A stretch of 6,297 nucleotides of DNA, taken from NCBI GenBank assembly GCA_025351545.1, contig JANXVQ010000583.1, forward strand, positions 1 through 6,297. Reading direction: 5' to 3'. This stretch comes from Spirosoma sp. (GTDB taxonomy: Bacteria; Bacteroidota; Bacteroidia; Cytophagales; Spirosomataceae). Shown piece after piece: positions 1 through 4,305 of this stretch. The translations under genes were made by a program, and so were the position numbers. A model generated the notes under the pieces. It did not search any database. It worked only from the letters and a program-made list of their open reading frames with translations, and was not told the DNA's origin. Numbering within the stretch: position 1 is the first letter of the stretch; the number at the start of each line of letters is the position of its first letter.

Positions 1-80
1 AAGTCATCGAACTCCTGAGGCAGCAAGCTGGTCAGTGCCAGAAACTGGCTTTGGTTTTGTCTCAATGTCTGGTAATCCAT
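1..80 (-). CDS. Transposase, N-terminal fragment (runs off the left edge)
   Basis: An open frame starts with ATG at 80-78 and stays open to the window edge, giving 26 codons. The peptide starts MDYQTLRQNQSQ and continues FLALTSLLPQEFDD. From memory this matches the N-terminal helix-turn-helix segment of DDE transposases of the IS5 superfamily that are common in Cytophagales, where a 'QFLALTGL..EEFD' pattern precedes the catalytic domain. The DDE residues themselves would be outside the window, so family assignment rests on this short N-terminal pattern. There is no Shine-Dalgarno site before the ATG, which is usual for Bacteroidota. Whether the gene is intact cannot be judged here. Confidence 0.65.
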   Translation of the reverse strand, partial: MDYQTLRQNQSQFLALTSLLPQEFDD

Positions 81-120
81 TTGGCAAAGATAAGCCTGTC
101 AGCCACGCGTTGTCCCAACT
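1..120 (-). mobile_element. Left-edge fragment of an insertion sequence (IS5-like), outer boundary uncertain
   Basis: The window begins inside an insertion sequence whose transposase start codon is at 80-78. The roughly 40 bases between that start and about position 120 are non-coding and should hold the upstream end of the element with its terminal inverted repeat. Read on the minus strand, a plausible tip is AGTTGGGACAACGCG at about 120-106. The partner repeat is outside the window, so neither the tip nor a target duplication can be confirmed. The element stops about 20 bases beyond the stop codon of the oxidoreductase gene and lies in the same orientation as the catabolic genes. No terminator is visible between that gene and the element, so read-through into the transposase is possible. 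Confidence 0.6.
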
Positions 121-141
121 AATCAATCCGAATAATCTTTA

Positions 142-1137
142 CTATTCTTCGTCTTCTTTTCTCAATTTTCTCTTTACAACATCGGCCGGGTACTTTAGAG
201 CCAACCTACGGATATCGTAACTGAATTCTTCGTAGGTTTCTTTCCAGAGTTTGGCTTCTTCGGGGGTGTAATCGTAAAAACCCTGCGCATTCAAAACACC
301 TTTACCACCTGCCTTTACAATATCGTCGATGAGTTTGGGCACCTCAGTCTGGTTGCTGAGGGTTGGGAATAGGTCTTTCATAACGGTGTGATAGGCCGGT
401 ACACCCGTTAGGTCCATCCATCGAAAAACACCAACCAGTGTCATCCAGTAACCGGTATTGTTTCGGCAAGCCCGATCAACGTCGTCAACCGTAGCGTAGC
501 CATTTTCAACCAGATTGAATGCCTCGCGGTACATGGCATACATCAGGCGATTGGCAATAAACCCCCGGATATCTTTGCGCACCAGCGTCGGTTCTTTACC
601 CCAGAAATGAGCTAATTCATAAAGCCATTCGGCAGTAGGTATATCACTTAAGTCGCCACAGATAATTTCCAGAAAGCGGGTCGTATGCGAGGGTTCCGAC
701 CAGTGTAATCCCAGAAATCGTGCGGGTAAACGAATCTCCCGCTGAAGCAGACTGATTGGAATGGCGGATGTGTTGGAGGTAATAATCGCATCCTCGGCGA
801 CAACGGCTTCGATTCGCTCATAGACCGACTTTTTGATTGCGATATTTTCGAGCGTACACTCCACGACTACCTTGCACTCTTTCAGGAGGTTATAATCCTC
901 GGTAATGCTAAGTTGCTGAAAATAGAACTCAGGACTTTTCGTGAGTAGTCCTTCCTGAAATGATTTGGACAGATGCTCCCGAATGCGTGGCTCGGCTGTT
1001 TCCATATCGACCGGCAGGGGTGCAACGGCCACGACCGGATGGCCCGACATTAACAGACAGGTTGTAATGCTACACCCCATTAACCCCAATCCTACTACGC
1101 CGACGGGTATTTCTGAAGGATTCAAGGACTGGTTCAT
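142..1137 (-). CDS. 3-hydroxyacyl-CoA dehydrogenase family oxidoreductase, divergent clade
   Basis: This 331-residue protein has the two-domain fold of 3-hydroxyacyl-CoA dehydrogenases: an N-terminal Rossmann domain (about 11-195) and a C-terminal helical domain (about 190-312). The dinucleotide loop is GLGLMG at 16-21. Residues matching the catalytic set of this fold are present: Ser124 in SNTS, His145 in GLHWSEP, Glu157 in FLEII and Asn196 in GFIANRL. Two things are odd. The segment after the catalytic His reads WSEPSHTTR instead of the usual FFNP type that lines the acyl-CoA site. The end of the second strand reads VVAVAPLP, without the acidic residue that normally selects NAD. The fold also includes L-gulonate 3-dehydrogenase and carnitine dehydrogenase, so with a sugar-acid transporter 13 nt upstream, a sugar-acid or related hydroxy-acid substrate is a reasonable inference. 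The fold is certain; the substrate is not known. The ATG follows the transporter stop closely and lacks a Shine-Dalgarno site. Confidence 0.85.
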   Translation of the reverse strand: MNQSLNPSEIPVGVVGLGLMGCSITTCLLMSGHPVVAVAPLPVDMETAEPRIREHLSKSFQEGLLTKSPEFYFQQLSITEDYNLLKECKVVVECTLENIAIKKSVYERIEAVVAEDAIITSNTSAIPISLLQREIRLPARFLGLHWSEPSHTTRFLEIICGDLSDIPTAEWLYELAHFWGKEPTLVRKDIRGFIANRLMYAMYREAFNLVENGYATVDDVDRACRNNTGYWMTLVGVFRWMDLTGVPAYHTVMKDLFPTLSNQTEVPKLIDDIVKAGGKGVLNAQGFYDYTPEEAKLWKETYEEFSYDIRRLALKYPADVVKRKLRKEDEE

Positions 1138-1150
1138 TGTGAAAATTGAG

Positions 1151-2446
1151 TCAAATGAGTTGATTTATGTCGACTATTTTTGGCTTTCTGGTGAGCAAAT
1201 GAATAATTATCCAGGCGACTAAATACGTAAATCCGCAGATGGTAAACAACACATTATAACCACCAGCCAGATTGCCAGCGGCTTTGTAGGTATCCAACAA
1301 ACTGCCAACCAGCATCGGGAAAAAGATTCCACCCACTGCCCCGGCCATGCCCGCTATACCAACAACCGAACTAACGGCTTGTTTGGGAAACAGATCGGAA
1401 GCCAGCGTAAAGACGTTGGTTGCCCATGCCTGATGCACGGCCACGGCCAAACTAATCAATCCGACGGCTACCCATACATCCGTAGCAAATTGGGCAAGTA
1501 TAATGGATAATTCCAACCCGGCAAACACGATAAGAACTGTTTTTCTGGCTTTCAATGTTGGCCATCCTCTTTTTATTAGCCATGATGACAGATAGCCCCC
1601 ACCAATGCTGCCAACGGTTGTTGCAGTATAGATCAACATTAACTCCAGGCTTGGTTTTTTCAGGTCCAGCTTAAACGTAGATGAGAAATAGGAGGGGAGC
1701 CAAAACAGGAAAAACCAGTAAATCGGGTCAATGAGCCCTTTGCCCGTAATTAAGGCCCATGTTTGGGGAAGGGTGAATAGTTTGAACCATTTTATTGTAA
1801 ACTTTTCGTCTGTTTCAACTTCCTGTCCGCTGGTAATATACGTATATTCCTCTGCCGACAAGCGTTTCTGTTTGGCCGGAATGGTGTAGAAGATCTGCCA
1901 AAAAACTAACCAGATAAAGCCCAGGGAACCCGTGATCCAGAACACTTCCTGCCAGCCATAATGATTCAGTATCCAGGGCACAATAAGCAGGGCCGCTACC
2001 ACACCAATACTGGTGCCGGCATTAAAAAGTCCCGTTGCTAAAGCTCGTTCTTTTCTGGGAAACCATTCGGCTACGGTTTTCACGGCTGCCGGGTAGTTTC
2101 CGGCTTCACCCAGGCCTAAACCCACACGGGCCACACCAAAACCGAATGCACTTTTGGCTAACGCATGAAGCATACCGGCTATACTCCACCAGATAATGGT
2201 GACAGAGTAACCAACTTTTGTCCCTACCTTATCAATGAACCAGCCAAAACCCAATAATCCGATGGCATAAGCGGCCGTAAACGCGATAACAATACGGGCA
2301 AAATCTGTTTCGGACCAGGTGAATTCAACCTCTAAAATGGGTTTTAGTAATCCTATTATCTGACGGTCGAGGTAGTTAATTGTTGTGGCCGTAAATAATA
2401 GAATAACAATAATCCATCGGTAATTACTGGTTTTGGAAATAGTCAC
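1151..2446 (-). CDS. MFS transporter, hexuronate/galactonate (ACS) family
   Basis: This 431-residue inner-membrane protein has about twelve hydrophobic segments, split by a hydrophilic loop at about 190-220. It resembles ExuT, GudP and DgoT, the proton-coupled importers of hexuronates, glucarate and galactonate. Visible family marks are TTINYLDRQ in the first helix (Asp27, Arg28), the inter-helix motif GWFIDKVGTKVGYS at 68-81, and GLGEAGNYPAAVKTVAEWFP at 111-130 with Glu114. By motif, Asp27/Arg28 and Glu114 sit where E. coli DgoT has its proton- and substrate-coupling residues (from memory). The start is GTG at 2446-2444: the frame upstream has a TGA with no ATG between, and only about ten residues precede the first membrane helix, as is usual in the family. 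It probably opens its own transcription unit with the oxidoreductase gene, since a terminator-like element separates it from the aldolase gene. The exact sugar acid cannot be read from the sequence; galactonate is favoured by context. Confidence 0.88.
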   Translation of the reverse strand: MTISKTSNYRWIIVILLFTATTINYLDRQIIGLLKPILEVEFTWSETDFARIVIAFTAAYAIGLLGFGWFIDKVGTKVGYSVTIIWWSIAGMLHALAKSAFGFGVARVGLGLGEAGNYPAAVKTVAEWFPRKERALATGLFNAGTSIGVVAALLIVPWILNHYGWQEVFWITGSLGFIWLVFWQIFYTIPAKQKRLSAEEYTYITSGQEVETDEKFTIKWFKLFTLPQTWALITGKGLIDPIYWFFLFWLPSYFSSTFKLDLKKPSLELMLIYTATTVGSIGGGYLSSWLIKRGWPTLKARKTVLIVFAGLELSIILAQFATDVWVAVGLISLAVAVHQAWATNVFTLASDLFPKQAVSSVVGIAGMAGAVGGIFFPMLVGSLLDTYKAAGNLAGGYNVLFTICGFTYLVAWIIIHLLTRKPKIVDINQLI

Positions 2447-2494
2447 AGAGTTAAGAGTTTTAGGTGAAAAGAGTAGATATAAGAAATATTTTCA

Positions 2495-2510
2495 ACCACA
2501 CCGGACCACC
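2495..2510. promoter_or_regulatory. Possible operator: two ACCAC repeats one helical turn apart
   Basis: ACCAC occurs at 2495-2499 and again at 2505-2509, with starts exactly 10 bases apart, inside a GC-rich island (CCGGACC) in an otherwise AT-rich spacer. It lies about 50-60 bases upstream of the GTG start of the transporter gene, where a regulator of that gene could bind. I found no convincing Bacteroidota promoter (TTTG about 20 bases before TAnnTTTG) in this spacer. This is a weak call based only on spacing and base composition. Confidence 0.2.
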
Positions 2511-2519
2511 GAAGCGATT

Positions 2520-2557
2520 AAAAAATATAATGTCAGATTCTTAAATCTGACATTATA
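2520..2557 (-). terminator. Hairpin plus T6 run, distal terminator of the dgoK-aldolase operon
   Basis: On the minus strand a perfect 14-bp stem (arms 2557-2544 and 2539-2526, 4-base loop) is followed directly by six T residues at 2525-2520. This is the layout of a rho-independent terminator, although the stem is AT-rich. It lies between the aldolase gene and the separately started transporter gene. Confidence 0.5.
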
Positions 2558-2614
2558 GGTTTCTCAAAACCTATTTACAAAAATATAATAATGTCAGATT
2601 TAAGAATCTGACAT
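2530..2614. repeat. Nested palindromic element (27-bp inverted repeat whose arms are hairpins)
   Basis: Bases 2530-2556 and 2588-2614 are perfect reverse complements (27 bp), separated by 31 bases. Each arm is itself an inverted repeat: TGTCAGATT, four bases, AATCTGACA. The loops are CTTA in the left arm and TAAG in the right, as the inversion requires. A third hairpin lies within the centre: ATAGGTTT at 2555-2562 pairs with AAACCTAT at 2567-2574. An A5-6 TATAAT run precedes TGTCAGATT in both halves (2520-2530 and 2579-2591), so the halves also look like direct repeats. The layout recalls paired REP sequences (REPIN) or a very small MITE. The right arm begins at the last base of the aldolase stop codon. 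Confidence 0.85.
2579..2614 (-). terminator. Hairpin plus T-rich tail immediately after the aldolase stop codon
   Basis: On the minus strand a 10-bp stem (arms 2614-2605 and 2600-2591, loop of four) begins at the final base of the aldolase stop codon. It is followed by TATTATATTTTT at 2590-2579. It would be the first of two tandem hairpin-plus-T signals ending the operon. The T tract is interrupted, so this copy is probably weaker than the distal one. Confidence 0.45.
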
Positions 2615-3279
2615 CACATAATAGCGGAAACTGCAAAATTCATCCGTTCAACGAATTTCTGGAAATGTTCTTTTAAGCCAGACCAGTTTTTTTCTTTAAT
2701 CAGTTTCTTGTCGAAAAGATGACTGCCAATGCCTAACCCATCGGCACCGGCTTTGAAATAAGTTTCCATATTGTCCAGACTAATACCGCCGGTTGGCATT
2801 AGTTTTAATTGGTTGAGTGGCGCTTTAATATCTTTAACATAATCGGGGCCAAGGGAAGTGGCTGGGTAAATTTTCACCATCGACGCGCCCAGTGACCAGG
2901 CGGTGTAAATTTCAGACGGTGTAAAGGCACCCGGAAAAATAGGGATGCCACGCTTAACGCAGGCTTTAATAACTTTTTTGTTGACAATAGGCGTGACAAT
3001 AAACTGGGCACCAGCCTTCAGGGCTTTATCCAAATCATCCAGGGTACAGACGGTGCCGGCACCAATATTTAGCCCTTCGCTATTGCTTGTCAGGGCATCC
3101 TGAATAATAGACTCCGCCCCGTCGGTATTCATTGTTATCTCGATGGTTGTCAGTCCTGCTTCCCGATAAATCGGTAAAATCTGGCTAATATCATCAGGGC
3201 GCAGGCCTCTGACAATACCCACTACGGGCGCTTTTGAAAACAGTTCCCAGGAGAATGTAGACTGGCTTATATTGCTCAT
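2614..3279 (-). CDS. KDPG/KDPGal-type aldolase (Eda/DgoA family)
   Basis: This 221-residue cytoplasmic class I aldolase is a single TIM barrel of normal family length. It should cleave 2-dehydro-3-deoxy-6-phospho-galactonate or -gluconate to pyruvate and D-glyceraldehyde 3-phosphate. Visible family marks, in order, are GIVRGLRPDD (21-30), IEITMNT with catalytic Glu47, GAGTV (74-78), FIVTPIVN (93-100), FPGAFTPSEI (115-124), VKIYPA with Schiff-base Lys136, and PTGGI (162-166) in the phosphate-binding region. The ATG overlaps the dgoK stop in ATGA (3279-3276), so translation is probably coupled; no separate ribosome site is seen. Pairing with DgoK makes KDPGal (the DgoA role) the likeliest physiological substrate, but Eda, DgoA and KHG aldolase activities are not separable by sequence here. 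The stop codon abuts the palindromic element, so the last few residues (FAVSAIM) may have been altered when that element arrived. Confidence 0.93.
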   Translation of the reverse strand: MSNISQSTFSWELFSKAPVVGIVRGLRPDDISQILPIYREAGLTTIEITMNTDGAESIIQDALTSNSEGLNIGAGTVCTLDDLDKALKAGAQFIVTPIVNKKVIKACVKRGIPIFPGAFTPSEIYTAWSLGASMVKIYPATSLGPDYVKDIKAPLNQLKLMPTGGISLDNMETYFKAGADGLGIGSHLFDKKLIKEKNWSGLKEHFQKFVERMNFAVSAIM

Positions 3280-4283
3280 TTATGTAGGAGAACTAGTTGG
3301 TTTTGGGCGATTTTAACCTGTCCGGCAATCGTCGCTTTATCAAGTAAGTCGGCTGAAATAATGGTTGTTCGTTCGGTTAAATAAAGTTCTTCCATCGCTA
3401 ATTTGTACAACTCATATAAGTTGTTTCCACTGCATAAAATTAGTTGCCATTGCGTCTGATTAATAAGTGTTTTTAATTCTGTACCTATTAATAATCCGCT
3501 TAAATAAAGGGCATTTTCTTTTTTGGTTAATTTATCAAACAATTGATTTGTTCGAACTCTAAATAAACTATTTAAAATTGACGAAGAATCTATTTCATTA
3601 ATGCCTAGTTTGAAGGCTTCTAATTCGTTGTCCGAAAATGTGTTCAGTTCGGTGGAATCTACGGAATCTTTTAAAATACTGTAATGCGCCATGAGATTAA
3701 ATACCTCCCCTGTCATGAATGTCTGAAAATTAATTACCTGTTGATTTTGTATATATATATGCTTCGAGTGAGTGCCCGGAAACAGTAAAATAGAATCATC
3801 AACGGCAACATGTAACGTATCCAGCAAGGCCAGCAAACCAATTAGTTGCGTTTCTTCTCCCCGCATAACATCATGCTGCGTCCGGGCACCGGAAATTAAT
3901 ATAATGTCGTGCGGAAAGTTAATTTGCACAGGCAACCGCTTGATACTGGCAAGGCTGCCATCGACCGGAAAGGGCAAGGTAGCGTAGGGAACTTCGGCCA
4001 TGCCAATAGAAGAAGAAGCCATCCCGGAAATGACAATTGAAATGCCATTCAGGTTGATGGCTACTTTAGCCGATAGTAAATCCACCTGCCTCTTCAGTTG
4101 TTGACGAAAAAACTGTTCTCTGGAAATTCCCAGATTTTCTCCATTCGTTTTCCAGGAATTAAATGTACTGGCCACCCCTTCCTGAGAAGTGATCTCCCCA
4201 ATGAGTTGGAGATCGGAACTGTTTATGAGCCGTAGTCGGAAAGCGGACGTTCCCCAATCACAACCTAATAGATAATTTTTCAT
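3276..4283 (-). CDS. dgoK: 2-dehydro-3-deoxygalactonokinase
   Basis: This 335-residue protein matches the DgoK family, which phosphorylates 2-keto-3-deoxy-D-galactonate at C6 using ATP in the De Ley-Doudoroff route of galactose/galactonate breakdown. Visible family marks are the N-terminal phosphate loop GCDWGTSAFRLR (7-18), SGMASSSIGMAEVPYA (86-101), SGARTQHDVMRGEETQ (131-146), LFPGTHSKHI (167-176), FMTGEVFNLM (189-198) and the late LYLSGLLIGTEL (259-270). Length is typical and the frame is intact. It starts 22 nt after the PQQ dehydrogenase stop and overlaps the aldolase gene by 4 nt, so these three genes almost certainly share one transcript. The 3' half is markedly AT-rich: by hand count 3361-3600 is about 28% GC, against about 48% in 3841-3960 of the same gene. 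It belongs to the ASKHA-type sugar kinases, unlike the ribokinase-like KdgK. Confidence 0.93.
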   Translation of the reverse strand: MKNYLLGCDWGTSAFRLRLINSSDLQLIGEITSQEGVASTFNSWKTNGENLGISREQFFRQQLKRQVDLLSAKVAINLNGISIVISGMASSSIGMAEVPYATLPFPVDGSLASIKRLPVQINFPHDIILISGARTQHDVMRGEETQLIGLLALLDTLHVAVDDSILLFPGTHSKHIYIQNQQVINFQTFMTGEVFNLMAHYSILKDSVDSTELNTFSDNELEAFKLGINEIDSSSILNSLFRVRTNQLFDKLTKKENALYLSGLLIGTELKTLINQTQWQLILCSGNNLYELYKLAMEELYLTERTTIISADLLDKATIAGQVKIAQNQLVLLHK

Positions 4284-4285
4284 TA

Positions 4286-4297
4286 CTTCTCTTTCTT
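4286..4297 (-). promoter_or_regulatory. Purine-rich ribosome binding site of dgoK
   Basis: The minus strand reads AAGAAAGAGAAG ending two bases before the ATG at 4283, within the 22-nt gap after the PQQ dehydrogenase stop. It is the only clearly purine-rich leader among the genes here and supports the chosen dgoK start. It is not a canonical GGAGG, and its A-rich character is in keeping with Bacteroidota leaders. Confidence 0.45.
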
Positions 4298-4305
4298 GGT
4301 ACTAC

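Noticed and set aside
35..220. Plus-strand open frame of 61 codons across the left edge and the end of the oxidoreductase gene
   Set aside because: It overlaps both the transposase start and the oxidoreductase gene on the opposite strand, and its peptide shows no recognisable family.
965..1222. Plus-strand open frame of 85 codons spanning the transporter-oxidoreductase junction
   Set aside because: It is antisense to the dinucleotide-binding region and the end of the transporter, with no leader or family resemblance.
2520..2614. CRISPR array or riboswitch reading of the repeated hairpins
   Set aside because: There are only two repeat units in inverted orientation with no series of unique spacers, and the element follows a stop codon rather than leading a gene. 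The paired-palindrome and terminator reading explains all of it.
3748..3762. Alternating TA run inside dgoK as a possible promoter or slippery repeat
   Set aside because: It encodes ordinary DgoK residues (HIYIQN) in an intact frame, and no gene starts downstream of it.
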